Positions 8,712 to 17,848 are shown, counted from the stretch's first letter. The stretch is 64,000 bases of DNA from SIG565 sp045594065 (GCA_045594065.1 JAZNXU010000030.1:46802-110801), one strand, 5' to 3'. Numbers and translations are program-made. The notes: generated by a model from the sequence alone, not told the origin.

Positions 8712-10085
8712 ATGAAAAAAATATTTGTATCTGATGTTACTTTATGTGAGGCTGAGGAATCAAGAAAACTCCTTACCTTTCGTGAAAAATTAAATATTGT
8801 AGCCTCCATGTCCCGCGCGGGGCTTAGCGCTGTGGAGCTTCCACCAGTTTCCGGAGGTGCCGAGGCAGGTGTTGTTGTAAGTACTATTGCCGAAGCTGCA
8901 GAAAATATTAAAATAAGCATTAATGCAGGTGTAACACCCGAACAGATACGGGCTACATATGACTGTGTTAAATCTGCAAAGGATTTGTGTTTACAGATTG
9001 CACTTCCCATATCAACTGTTCAAATGGAGTATACCTATCACTTAAAAGCGAGCAAAATGCTTGAAAAAATAGTAAGTCTTGTTTCGACAGCTAAAGAGTG
9101 CTGCGATTGCGTTGAATTTGTAGCGCTCGATGCCACACGCGCAACCGCGGGCTTTGCAGAGGAATGCTGCAAGGTAGCGGCTGAAAACGGCGCTACAGCC
9201 GTAACATTGTGCGACACTGCAGGTATTTTCTTCCCCGAAGAATTTGCCGAGCTAGTTAAAAATGTAAAATCTGCAGCCGATGTTCAGATTTATGTTCAAC
9301 CCTCGAATGCTATGTGTATGGCAGCCGCTTGTGCAGTTGCGGCAATAGAGGCTGGCGCTGACGGTGTTAAAACCGCCGCGGGAAGCTCTGCTTTTCTCTC
9401 AGCTGCCGATTTTGCCAATATCGTTCGCACTAAGGGCGAGGCTATGGGCGTAGACTGTGAGCTTGACATTACTGCCATTAACAACACTGTTAAAAATGTA
9501 TCAGATGTTGCAGGGGCTGAGGCTTCAACTACCGATGTAAGCGATACCGCCGTATTCTCAAGCGGCGCCACACTTGCCGACATTACCGCCGAAACAAAGG
9601 CACTCGGCTATGAGTTAAGTGCTGAGGATAACGGCAAGGTTTATGAAGAATTTAAACGCGTTGTGGCAAAAAAGCAGGCAATCGGTATTGCCGAGCTTGA
9701 AGCCATTATTGCAAGCACTGCTATGCAGGTGCCATCAACCTACCATGTTGTAAGCTATGTTGTAAACAGCGGTAACATTATTACCGCTACTGCAAATATT
9801 ACCTTGGAAAAGGATGGCGAGCAGTATTCAGGCGTTAGCATTGGCGACGGACCGATTGATGCTGCTTTCCACGCGATTGAGCAGATTATCGGTCACCGTT
9901 ACGAGCTTGACGATTTCCAAATTCAAGCAGTAACCAAGGGCAGAGAGGCTATAGGCTCGTCAATTATCCGTCTTCGTGCCGACGGTAAGCTTTATTCGGG
10001 TAACGGAGTTTCAACCGATATCATCGGCGCTTGTATTCGTGCATACATCAATGCACTTAATAAAATTGTTTACGAGGAAAAATAA
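8712..10085 (+). CDS. LeuA/HMGL-like protein with altered active site and C-terminal leucine-sensing domain
   Basis: The 457-residue protein resembles 2-isopropylmalate synthase: an HMGL-like TIM barrel (about 1-260) and a LeuA allosteric/dimer domain (about 345-455; SIGDGPIDAAFHAIEQIIG and SSIIRLRADGKLYSG). The key catalytic residues are changed. The usual TLRDGxQ reads TLCEAEE (residues 10-16), so Arg becomes Cys12, the metal-ligand Asp becomes Glu13 and Gln becomes Glu16. The usual HxHND metal site reads QPSNA (196-200), losing both His. The structural motif LCDTAGIFFPEEF is kept. It is therefore unlikely to be a normal isopropylmalate synthase. Its place behind a Leu T-box and directly before an acyl-CoA synthetase suggests a leucine-responsive accessory or a different C-C lyase/synthase. 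GGAGAGG precedes the ATG. Confidence 0.75.
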   Translation: MKKIFVSDVTLCEAEESRKLLTFREKLNIVASMSRAGLSAVELPPVSGGAEAGVVVSTIAEAAENIKISINAGVTPEQIRATYDCVKSAKDLCLQIALPISTVQMEYTYHLKASKMLEKIVSLVSTAKECCDCVEFVALDATRATAGFAEECCKVAAENGATAVTLCDTAGIFFPEEFAELVKNVKSAADVQIYVQPSNAMCMAAACAVAAIEAGADGVKTAAGSSAFLSAADFANIVRTKGEAMGVDCELDITAINNTVKNVSDVAGAEASTTDVSDTAVFSSGATLADITAETKALGYELSAEDNGKVYEEFKRVVAKKQAIGIAELEAIIASTAMQVPSTYHVVSYVVNSGNIITATANITLEKDGEQYSGVSIGDGPIDAAFHAIEQIIGHRYELDDFQIQAVTKGREAIGSSIIRLRADGKLYSGNGVSTDIIGACIRAYINALNKIVYEEK

Positions 10086-10087
10086 GT

Positions 10088-12538
10088 ATGAAATTTGCTT
10101 TTTCAAATAAATTTGTTAAAACCGATTCCTTTTTAGAACTCTGCAATGTAGTGGCTGAATACGGTTTTTCGGGCTTTGAGGTTAACGATATATCAGCCGA
10201 GCGCCGTGAGCATCACGATAGTATTTTTCGCTCAAGTATGCTTTCTTCCGCTAAAAGAAAGCTTGTTAACCGCCACATCGGCGTGGCAACGGTTACCTAT
10301 CCGAACGCTGTTGATACCGATACCGAAGCCGCCGAGCTCGAAAAATATGTTGATTATGCCGCAAGTGTAGGCACAAATGTAACTCTCAGTGTTGCTACCG
10401 ATGATTTCGAGGCTTTAAGCCGTGTGCTTAGTCCTGCAATTAAAAGGGCAGAGGATTTCGGGGTTATGCTTCTTATTGAATCCTCGGGCATTTATGCTGA
10501 AACCGAGAAGATTTTAGAGCTTATAAACTATTTTGAGTCAGCAGCATTGGGTGTTTGCTGGGATATTAAGAGCACCTTTTTTGTGGCTCGCGAAACTGCC
10601 GATAGAACTATTCAAACACTTGGCTCATATATTGAATATGTAAGAATAGGCGACCGCAAGGGCGATAAAAATGTGCTTATCGGGGCGGGTGAGCTGCCTA
10701 CACACGAGTTTATTAATGCCCTTAAATCTCTTAATTACGATGGCTATATCTGTGCTGATTGGAACGATGATATTTCGTCCTACGATATCGTGCTTACCCA
10801 TTTTATGAGCTTTATGGAGCGTCTATTCCGCGAGCAAAAGCCTCAGGGGGCTATTTACTATAACCGCGCTCACACAGGCACCCACCCGTGGAAAAAGTAC
10901 GATGTGATTGATTTAACATTTTCGCAGGTGCTCGATGTTATGGCTGAGCGTTATCCCGACCAGTACGCCTTTAAGTACACAACGCTCGATTATACAAGAA
11001 CCTACTCGCAGTTCCGTGACGATGTTGATAAAGCCGCCGCCGCGCTTTTGGCGCTCGGTGTAAAGGCGGGTCACCATGTGGCTATCTGGGCTACAAATGT
11101 TCCGCAATGGTTTATTACATTCTGGGCTACCGTTAAAATCGGCGCCGTGCTTGTAACGGTTAATACTGCCTATAAAATTCACGAAACAGAGTATCTGCTT
11201 CGCCAGTCCGATACCCATACACTCGTTATGATTGAAGACTGCAAGGACTCTAACTATAAAGAGATTATGGAGGAGCTTTGCCCCGAGCTTAAGAACACCG
11301 TTCCCGGTAAGCCCCTTTACTCGAAAAAGCTACCGTTTTTGCGCAATATTGTAACGGTAGGCTTCCATATGGACGGCTGTCTTGAGTGGAAAGAGATGAT
11401 GGATTTATCCGCCACCGTTCCCGTAGCCGAGGTGCACCGCATTGCGGCTACCGTAAAGCCTGATGATGTATGCAATATGCAGTATACTTCGGGTACCACA
11501 GGCTTCCCGAAAGGCGTAATGCTTACACATAACAATATTATCAATAACGGCAAAATCATCGGTGACAGAATGGATATTTCCACCGCCGACCGTATGATGA
11601 TTCAGGTGCCTATGTTCCACTGCTTTGGAATGGTGCTTTCTATGACCAACCTGATGACCCACGGCGGAACCATTTGCCCAATGCCGTATTTTTCACCTAA
11701 ATCATCGCTTGCTTGCATAAATGATGAGAAGATTACCTGCTTTAACGGCGTTCCCACAATGTTTATTGCAATGTTCGGTCACGAGGATTTTAAAAAGACC
11801 GATTTTTCCCACATTCGCACAGGCATTATGGCAGGTGCGAACTGCCCGCCTGACCTTATGCGTAGAGCAGTAGATGAGATGAATATGACCGAGATTTTAA
11901 GTGTTTACGGTCAGACCGAGGCGTCCCCCGGTTGCACAATGGGTGAAGTTAACGAAGACCTTTGGCACCGTGTTGAAACGGTAGGCTCGGCTTTCCCAGG
12001 TGTTGAATGCAAAATTATCGACCCTGAAACGGGCGAGGATGTTCCCGACGGCGTAAACGGCGAGTTTGTAGCGCGCGGCTTTAACATTATGAAAGGCTAT
12101 TACAAAATGCCTAAGGCAACCGAGCAGACTATAGATAAGGACGGTTGGCTGCACTCAGGCGATATTGCCTGCCGCACCGAGGACGGTTATTATAAAATTA
12201 CCGGCAGACTTAAAGATATGATTATCCGCGGCGGCGAAAACCTATACCCCAGAGAAATCGAGGAATTTTATCTTACGCATAAAAAGATTCGCGATGTTCA
12301 GGTTGTAGGTGTGCCCGATGAGCGCTACGGAGAAGAATGCTGTGCTTGGATTATACTTAAAAATGGCGAAACCGCAACTGACACCGAAATGCGCGAATAT
12401 GGGGAAGCGAGTATGGCTAAGCACAAGGTGCCGAGATACTTCTTATTTGTTAAGGATTTCCCGATGAACGCTGCAGGCAAAATCCTTAAATACAAAATGA
12501 AAGACGAATCGGTTGAGCTTTTGGGACTTAAAAAATAA
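10088..12538 (+). CDS. TIM-barrel (xylose isomerase-like) / acyl-CoA synthetase fusion
   Basis: This 816-residue fusion has an N-terminal sugar-phosphate isomerase/epimerase-type TIM barrel (about 1-250; e.g. GVCWDIKSTFF, YVRIGDRKGDKNVLIGAGELP, YDGYICADW). It is joined to an AMP-forming acyl-CoA synthetase (about 275-816). The adenylation motif YTSGTTGFPKG is near 466, YGQTE near 610, the HSGDIA and GRLKDMIIRGGENLYPREIE hinge near 700, and the catalytic Lys lies in NAAGKILKYK near the C-terminus. The synthetase half converts a carboxylic acid plus ATP and CoA to acyl-CoA. It begins 2 bases after the LeuA-like gene, so it is under the Leu T-box; isovalerate is the substrate I would predict. 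The TIM domain's function is unknown. Confidence 0.85.
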   Translation: MKFAFSNKFVKTDSFLELCNVVAEYGFSGFEVNDISAERREHHDSIFRSSMLSSAKRKLVNRHIGVATVTYPNAVDTDTEAAELEKYVDYAASVGTNVTLSVATDDFEALSRVLSPAIKRAEDFGVMLLIESSGIYAETEKILELINYFESAALGVCWDIKSTFFVARETADRTIQTLGSYIEYVRIGDRKGDKNVLIGAGELPTHEFINALKSLNYDGYICADWNDDISSYDIVLTHFMSFMERLFREQKPQGAIYYNRAHTGTHPWKKYDVIDLTFSQVLDVMAERYPDQYAFKYTTLDYTRTYSQFRDDVDKAAAALLALGVKAGHHVAIWATNVPQWFITFWATVKIGAVLVTVNTAYKIHETEYLLRQSDTHTLVMIEDCKDSNYKEIMEELCPELKNTVPGKPLYSKKLPFLRNIVTVGFHMDGCLEWKEMMDLSATVPVAEVHRIAATVKPDDVCNMQYTSGTTGFPKGVMLTHNNIINNGKIIGDRMDISTADRMMIQVPMFHCFGMVLSMTNLMTHGGTICPMPYFSPKSSLACINDEKITCFNGVPTMFIAMFGHEDFKKTDFSHIRTGIMAGANCPPDLMRRAVDEMNMTEILSVYGQTEASPGCTMGEVNEDLWHRVETVGSAFPGVECKIIDPETGEDVPDGVNGEFVARGFNIMKGYYKMPKATEQTIDKDGWLHSGDIACRTEDGYYKITGRLKDMIIRGGENLYPREIEEFYLTHKKIRDVQVVGVPDERYGEECCAWIILKNGETATDTEMREYGEASMAKHKVPRYFLFVKDFPMNAAGKILKYKMKDESVELLGLKK

Positions 12539-12552
12539 TTTTAAAAAACTAC

Positions 12553-12581
12553 TTGACAAATGAAAATCACAGTAGTATAAT
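12553..12581 (+). promoter_or_regulatory. Sigma-A promoter of the Ile T-box transcript
   Basis: Consensus TTGACA (12553-12558), 17-base spacer, TATAAT (12576-12581), directly upstream of the second T-box leader. Confidence 0.85.
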
Positions 12582-12589
12582 GCGAATAT

Positions 12590-12861
12590 CAATTTAATAT
12601 AAAAGCTGTGACGAAGACGGATTCGGTTCAAGTTTCTCAGAGAGTCGGGGGCGGTGCGAGCCCGATAAATAAGACCCGAAAATCCTATCACTTCCGAGCT
12701 GGAGGTCTAAACGGGTGTGCCCTAGTAAGTCCTTTCGTGATTGCTGCGTTAATGCATACGGCTTGTTAGAGCCTGAGTGGTGTAGTTTCTACACAATTTG
12801 AGTGGTACCGCGGGTATTGAATTTTCAAAACTCGTCTCAAGAAATTGAGACGGGTTTTTTT
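12590..12861 (+). ncRNA. T-box leader, predicted tRNA-Ile (AUC) specifier
   Basis: Stem I can be traced: the 5' side carries AGCT...GAAG and the 3' side CTTC...AGCT, closing the basal helix. The codon immediately above that helix on the 3' side is ATC followed by A (12687-12690), an isoleucine specifier. The T-box bulge GAGTGGTACCGCGGG is at 12800-12814 and the competing terminator at 12831-12861. The antiterminator half is almost identical to that of the next leader. The gene controlled is an HTH-cupin acyl-CoA synthetase. Uncharged tRNA-Ile should turn it on. Confidence 0.9.
12831..12861 (+). terminator. T-box regulated terminator 2
   Basis: CTCGTCTCAA / TTGAGACGGG stem with a GAAA loop, followed by seven T. 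Confidence 0.9.
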
Positions 12862-12888
12862 ATATTTTAAGCAAAGGAGAAGTACATT

Positions 12889-15156
12889 ATGAAAAACGAA
12901 ACAGCTATGACACAGTTAACGGAGATTGCAAAACGAATTTGCGAAATGCGCGAAATTATGGGCTGGTCTGTCGAGGAAATGGCAGAAAAAACAGAGGTAA
13001 CAACAGATGCTTATAAAGCGTATGAAAGCGGTAACACCGACATTCCGTTTTCCTTTATTCATAAATGTTCTTTAGCGTTTGATGTTGAGCTTACCGAGCT
13101 TTTAGAAGGTCGCACAGCTAACCTTTCAAGCTATACCGTAACAAGGGCGGGCAAGGGTCAGACCACCGCTAAAGAAGAAGGTATTGACATTAAAAACCTA
13201 GCGCCCAAATTCCGCGATAAGATTGCCGAGCCTTACTATGTTCGCTATGAATATTCTGCCGCTCAGCAGAATAAGCCGATACATTTAGCTAAGCACTCGG
13301 GCCAAGAATTTGACTTCATTTTATCGGGCAGCCTTAAAGTGCAGATAGGTGAGCATACCGAGATTCTTCGCGAGGGCGACAGCATTTACTACGATAGCTC
13401 AACCCCCCACGGTATGATAGCTATCGACGGTAAAGACTGTGTGTTCTGTGCCGTAGTTTTGCCCGGCGAAAAGACCGCTGAAAAAGAGGTTGGAAAAACC
13501 ATAGTTGCGGCAAAAACAAGTGAAAAGCTTATTGCCGAGAAGTTCGCTGTTTGCACAGAGGACGAAAACGGCGCATTAACGAACATCGAATTCAAAAATA
13601 CCGATACCTTTAACTTCGGCTTTGATGTTGTTGATGAAATTGCAAATAAATATCCCGAGAAGCTCGCAATGCTCCACTTAGATAAGTATAAAAATGAGCG
13701 TCGCTTTACTTTCCGTGATATTAAACACTATTCCAACCAGACCGCTAACTATTTTAAATCACTCGGTATTAAGCGCGGTGATAGGGTAATGCTGGTGCTA
13801 AAGCGCCACTATCAGTTCTGGTTTGCTATGGTAGCTCTTCATAAAATCGGAGCAGTTGCAATTCCTGCAACAAATCAGTTAAAAGAGCACGATTTTGTTT
13901 ACCGCTATAACGCTGCGGGAGTAAGCGCCATTGTCTGCACGGCTGACGGTGACACTGCTGATATTGCCGAGGCTGCAGCTAAAGAATGCCCGCAGGTTAA
14001 GAATTTAATTCTTGTTGGAGGAAATAAGGAAAATTGGCATAATTTTGATGAGGAGTTTAAGCTTTTCTCCCGTAAATATGAGCGCGAGGAGAATAACTCT
14101 GCAGGTGATGACCTTGCGTTAATGTTCTTTACTTCTGGCACCACAGGTAACCCGAAAATGGCGGCGCACAAGCACACCTATGCGCTCGGTCACTATGTAA
14201 CTGCTAAATACTGGCACTGCTGTGAGCGTGACGGATTGCATTTGACCATTTCTGATACCGGCTGGGGTAAATCCCTCTGGGGTAAGCTGTATGGTCAGTG
14301 GCTGTGCGAGGGTGCAGTATTTGTGTATGATTTTGACCGTTTCGATGAAAACGAAATTCTGCCGATGTTTGCAGAGTACGGAATAACCACATTCTGCGCT
14401 CCGCCCACAATGCTCAGAATGCTGGTTCGCGGCGATTTATCTAAATTTGATTTATCCTCAATTCACCATATGACTACAGCGGGTGAGGCTTTAAATCCTG
14501 AAGTGTTTAAGTTATTTAAGGATGCGACAGGTCTTGAAATAATGGAGGGCTTCGGTCAGACCGAAACCACACTTACCATTGCCAACCTTGTTGGAACAAC
14601 ACCGAAAATCGGCTCAATGGGTAAAGCATCACCCCAATATAATATTGACATTGTTGACCCTGAGGGCAACTCTGTTCCTACGGGTGAGGTTGGTGAAATC
14701 GTTGTTCGCCTTGAAAACGGTGCACCCTGCGGACTCTTTAGTGAATACTACCTTGATGAAGAAAAGACTAACGAAGCTATCTGCGATGGACTTTATCACA
14801 CAGGTGATACCGCTTGGCGCGATGAAGACGGCTACTTCTGGTATGTAAGCCGTATCGATGATGTTATTAAGTCTTCGGGCTACCGTATTGGACCGTTCGA
14901 GATTGAAAGTGTTATTATGGAGCTGCCGTATGTTGTTGAGTGCGGTGTTTCTGCCGCTCCCGATGAGCTTCGCGGTCAGGTAGTAAAGGCAAGCATTGTG
15001 CTAACTAAAGGCACCGAGCCTACAGAGGAACTGAAAAAAGAGATTCAGCAGTATGTTAAATCTCACACAGCGCCTTATAAATATCCGCGTGTAGTAGTCT
15101 TCCGCGATGAGCTTCCCAAAACAATCAGCGGCAAGATTCAGCGAAATAAACTCTAA
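12889..15156 (+). CDS. XRE-HTH / cupin / acyl-CoA synthetase fusion (Ile T-box unit)
   Basis: The 755-residue protein has three parts. An XRE-type helix-turn-helix (about 8-65; MREIMGWSVEEMAEKTEV...YKAYESG) is followed by a cupin (about 105-190; HSGQEFDFILSGSLKVQIG, EILREGDSIYYDSSTPHGM). From about 230 there is an AMP-forming acyl-CoA synthetase with FTSGTTGNPK near 415, GFGQTE, YHTGDTAWRDEDGY and the hinge RIDDVIKSSGYRIGP; the A10 Lys is K749 in SGKIQRNKL. It is translated behind an Ile T-box. HTH-cupin is the layout of small-molecule-sensing repressors such as PuuR, here fused to a metabolic enzyme. The likely substrate by context is 2-methylbutyrate. AAAGGAG precedes the ATG. Confidence 0.87.
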   Translation: MKNETAMTQLTEIAKRICEMREIMGWSVEEMAEKTEVTTDAYKAYESGNTDIPFSFIHKCSLAFDVELTELLEGRTANLSSYTVTRAGKGQTTAKEEGIDIKNLAPKFRDKIAEPYYVRYEYSAAQQNKPIHLAKHSGQEFDFILSGSLKVQIGEHTEILREGDSIYYDSSTPHGMIAIDGKDCVFCAVVLPGEKTAEKEVGKTIVAAKTSEKLIAEKFAVCTEDENGALTNIEFKNTDTFNFGFDVVDEIANKYPEKLAMLHLDKYKNERRFTFRDIKHYSNQTANYFKSLGIKRGDRVMLVLKRHYQFWFAMVALHKIGAVAIPATNQLKEHDFVYRYNAAGVSAIVCTADGDTADIAEAAAKECPQVKNLILVGGNKENWHNFDEEFKLFSRKYEREENNSAGDDLALMFFTSGTTGNPKMAAHKHTYALGHYVTAKYWHCCERDGLHLTISDTGWGKSLWGKLYGQWLCEGAVFVYDFDRFDENEILPMFAEYGITTFCAPPTMLRMLVRGDLSKFDLSSIHHMTTAGEALNPEVFKLFKDATGLEIMEGFGQTETTLTIANLVGTTPKIGSMGKASPQYNIDIVDPEGNSVPTGEVGEIVVRLENGAPCGLFSEYYLDEEKTNEAICDGLYHTGDTAWRDEDGYFWYVSRIDDVIKSSGYRIGPFEIESVIMELPYVVECGVSAAPDELRGQVVKASIVLTKGTEPTEELKKEIQQYVKSHTAPYKYPRVVVFRDELPKTISGKIQRNKL

Positions 15157-15163
15157 AAACATA

Positions 15164-15193
15164 TTGACAAAAAATTGCATATTATGATATAAT
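15164..15193 (+). promoter_or_regulatory. Sigma-A promoter of the Val T-box transcript
   Basis: TTGACA (15164-15169), 18-base spacer, TATAAT (15188-15193). It starts 8 bases after the previous gene ends, with no terminator between, so read-through from the Ile unit is possible. Confidence 0.85.
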
Positions 15194-15199
15194 CTTATA

Positions 15200-15476
15200 T
15201 ATGTTTAAAGGTGACAACGAAGAGGACTTATGCGGCTTTACTTCAGAGAGGCGGTGGCAGGTGAAAACCGCTGTGAAAATGCATTTGTTTGTAGCTTCCG
15301 AGCCGAAAGGAAGAAAAGTTAATTCTTAGTAGACCCTTTCCGTGATTACTGCGTTAATGTATACGGCTTGTCAGAGCCTGAGTGGTGTAGTTTCTACACA
15401 ATTTGAGTGGTACCGCGGGATATAAGATTGTCTTATAGCTCGTCTCAAAGAATTATGTCTTTGAGGCGGGCTATTT
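15200..15476 (+). ncRNA. T-box leader, predicted tRNA-Val (GUA) specifier
   Basis: The basal stem I helix pairs GAAG on the 5' side with CTTC on the 3' side, as in the Ile leader. The codon directly above it is GTA followed by G (15291-15294), a valine specifier. The T-box bulge GAGTGGTACCGCGGG is at 15405-15419; the terminator at 15438-15472 has a long stem. From about base 15330 the leader is nearly identical to the Ile leader, showing that the two arose by duplication and the specifier then changed. It controls an HTH-cupin acyl-CoA synthetase and, with no terminator seen in between, probably ilvE and vorDBAG. Confidence 0.88.
15438..15476 (+). terminator. T-box regulated terminator 3
   Basis: AGCTCGTCTCAAAG pairs with CTTTGAGGCGGGCT across an 8-base loop; the following T-run is weak (ATTTAAAATTT), so this terminator may be leakier than the other two. 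Confidence 0.8.
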
Positions 15477-15513
15477 AAAATTTCGCCTCCAAGAAAGTAA
15501 AAGGAGACAGATT

Positions 15514-17808
15514 ATGAACACAGCAACAGGCTTACAATTTAAAATTTCCGAAATGGCGCAGCGAATTAAGACACTGCGCGAAATTGTCGGCTTAACACCT
15601 GAGGAAATGTCGCTTAAAACGGGCGTTACAACTAAAGAATACCTTTCGTGTGAAGCGGGCGAGAGTGACCTTAACTTTGCATTTCTCTACCGTTGCGCAT
15701 TAGCGTTGGGTGTTGATGTTACCGAAATAATCGAGGGTAAGTCGCCGCGCCTTGCGGGCTATACCGTAACAAGAGCAGGCAAGGGTCAGGAAATTCAAAA
15801 GGCACATTCAATGACCTATTATAATCTCGCGGCATCCTTTAAGAACCGTATTGCTGAGCCGCTCTATGTTGTGTGCGATTATAACGAAAACCACGCAAAT
15901 GCCGACATTGAGCTTACCACCCATGAGGGTCAGGAGTGCGATATTGTACTCAAAGGTACCCTAAAAGTACAGGTTGGCGACCATATAGAGGTGCTTCGAG
16001 AGGGTGACAGTATTTATTACGACAGCTCAACCCCCCACGGTATGGTGGCGGCGGAAAAGGGAGATTGTATTTTCTACGCTATCGTGCTTAACCCCGCACA
16101 CGAGCCTATTTCCAAGCTTGTTCACGGGGGAGCTAGAGAGTTTGTTGCAACCCCGATGAAGAAGAGCAGCGGCAAAAAACGCGTTTGGAAAGATTTTATT
16201 AATGTTGTAGAGGACGAAAACGGTACAATTAAAGAAATTTCCTTTAAAAATGAGGATAAATTCAACTTTGCTTTCGATGTTATCGACCGAATCGGTCGTG
16301 AACAGCCCGAAAAAACCGCTCTTTTACATATTTCTAAGGACAAAAAGGAAACAAAAATGTCCTTTGCTGAGCTTAAACGCGCCTCTTCTCAGGCGGCGAA
16401 CTACTTCAAATCGCTCGGTATTAAGCGCGGAGACACAGTAATGCTGATACTCAAGCGCCACTATCAGTTCTGGATTGCTATGGTAGCACTTCACAAAATC
16501 GGCGCTATTGCAATTCCCGCATCTAATCAGCTAAAGGAGCACGACATTACCTATCGCCTTAACAAGGCAGGGGTTAAAATGATAATCTGTACGCCCGATG
16601 ATAACATACCCGATGAGGTTGAAAAGGCGGCAGAGCATGCCGAAAAGCTAGAGCACAAGCTAATTGTTAACGGCGAGCGTGACGGCTGGAGAAGCTTTGA
16701 TAACGAGTATAACCTTTTTACGGGTAAGCTTGAGCGCACCGATGATAGCCCCTGCGGCGATGACCTTATGCTTATGTATTTTACCTCGGGCACCACAGGC
16801 AACCCAAAAATTGCAATGCATAATTATAAATATCCGCTTGGTCATTTTATAACGGCGAAATATTGGCATTGTGTTAACCCCGAGGGTCTGCATCTTTCCA
16901 TTTCCGATACCGGCTGGGCAAAGGCAGCGTGGGGTAAAATTTACGGTCAGTGGCTGTGCGAGGCACCCGTTTTCGCCTACGATTTCGACCGCTTTGATGC
17001 TAACGATATTATGCCTATGTTCGAGCGCTACGGTATTACTACATTCTGTGCACCGCCTACAATGCTTAGAATGATGATTAAGCAGGATTTATCCCGCTTT
17101 AATCTATCGAGTATTGAGCATATGACAACGGCGGGCGAGGCACTTAATCCTGAGGTGTTCCGTCAGTTCGAAAAGGCTACAGGACTGCAGATTATGGAGG
17201 GCTTCGGTCAGACCGAAACGACCGTTGCGCTTGCCAATCTTGCAGGCACAAAAACCAAAATTGGCTCAATGGGCAAGCCCGTACCGCTTTATAACATTAA
17301 GCTTGTAGATGCCGATGATAACGAGGTCCCCGTTGGTGAGGTAGGCGAGATAGTAATTGATATATCAAGAGGCAACCCTTGCGGACTCTTTACGGGATAT
17401 TTCGAGGATAAAGAGAAAACCGATGAAGTTCGCCGCGACGGGCTTTATCACACAGGCGACACCGCTTGGCGCGATGAGGACGGATACTTCTGGTATGTAG
17501 GTCGCGTTGACGATGTTATTAAATCCTCAGGCTACCGCATTGGACCGTTTGAAATTGAGAATGTTATTATGGAATTACCTTATGTTCTCGAGTGCGGTGT
17601 TTCTGCCGAGCCAGACGAGGTACGCGGTCAGGTAGTAAAGGCAAGTATAGTGCTGACAAACGGCACCGCACCTACCGAAGAGCTCAAGCGCGAAATTCAG
17701 GAATATGTTAAGACGCGCACCGCACCCTATAAATACCCGCGCGTTGTAGTCTTCCGCGATGAGCTTCCCAAAACTGCCAGTGGAAAAATTCAAAGAAATA
17801 AGCTATAA
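15514..17808 (+). CDS. XRE-HTH / cupin / acyl-CoA synthetase fusion (Val T-box unit)
   Basis: The 764-residue protein is a close paralogue of the preceding one with the same domain order: XRE-HTH (about 10-70), cupin (about 108-195; with EVLREGDSIYYDSSTPHGM) and AMP-forming acyl-CoA synthetase (about 235-764). Catalytic motifs are complete: FTSGTTGNPK, GFGQTE, YHTGDTAWRDEDGY, RVDDVIKSSGYRIGP, and K758 in SGKIQRNKL. The HTH is more diverged (VGLTPEEMSLKTGVTTKEYL). By its Val T-box the likely substrate is isobutyrate. It is followed 40 bases later by branched-chain aminotransferase with no terminator between. AAAGGAG precedes the ATG. Differences in the acyl pocket between the two paralogues would be expected if they differ in substrate. 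Confidence 0.87.
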   Translation: MNTATGLQFKISEMAQRIKTLREIVGLTPEEMSLKTGVTTKEYLSCEAGESDLNFAFLYRCALALGVDVTEIIEGKSPRLAGYTVTRAGKGQEIQKAHSMTYYNLAASFKNRIAEPLYVVCDYNENHANADIELTTHEGQECDIVLKGTLKVQVGDHIEVLREGDSIYYDSSTPHGMVAAEKGDCIFYAIVLNPAHEPISKLVHGGAREFVATPMKKSSGKKRVWKDFINVVEDENGTIKEISFKNEDKFNFAFDVIDRIGREQPEKTALLHISKDKKETKMSFAELKRASSQAANYFKSLGIKRGDTVMLILKRHYQFWIAMVALHKIGAIAIPASNQLKEHDITYRLNKAGVKMIICTPDDNIPDEVEKAAEHAEKLEHKLIVNGERDGWRSFDNEYNLFTGKLERTDDSPCGDDLMLMYFTSGTTGNPKIAMHNYKYPLGHFITAKYWHCVNPEGLHLSISDTGWAKAAWGKIYGQWLCEAPVFAYDFDRFDANDIMPMFERYGITTFCAPPTMLRMMIKQDLSRFNLSSIEHMTTAGEALNPEVFRQFEKATGLQIMEGFGQTETTVALANLAGTKTKIGSMGKPVPLYNIKLVDADDNEVPVGEVGEIVIDISRGNPCGLFTGYFEDKEKTDEVRRDGLYHTGDTAWRDEDGYFWYVGRVDDVIKSSGYRIGPFEIENVIMELPYVLECGVSAEPDEVRGQVVKASIVLTNGTAPTEELKREIQEYVKTRTAPYKYPRVVVFRDELPKTASGKIQRNKL

Positions 17809-17848
17809 TTATTACAATAACAATATATTTTATGGGAGAGTGTGAAAA

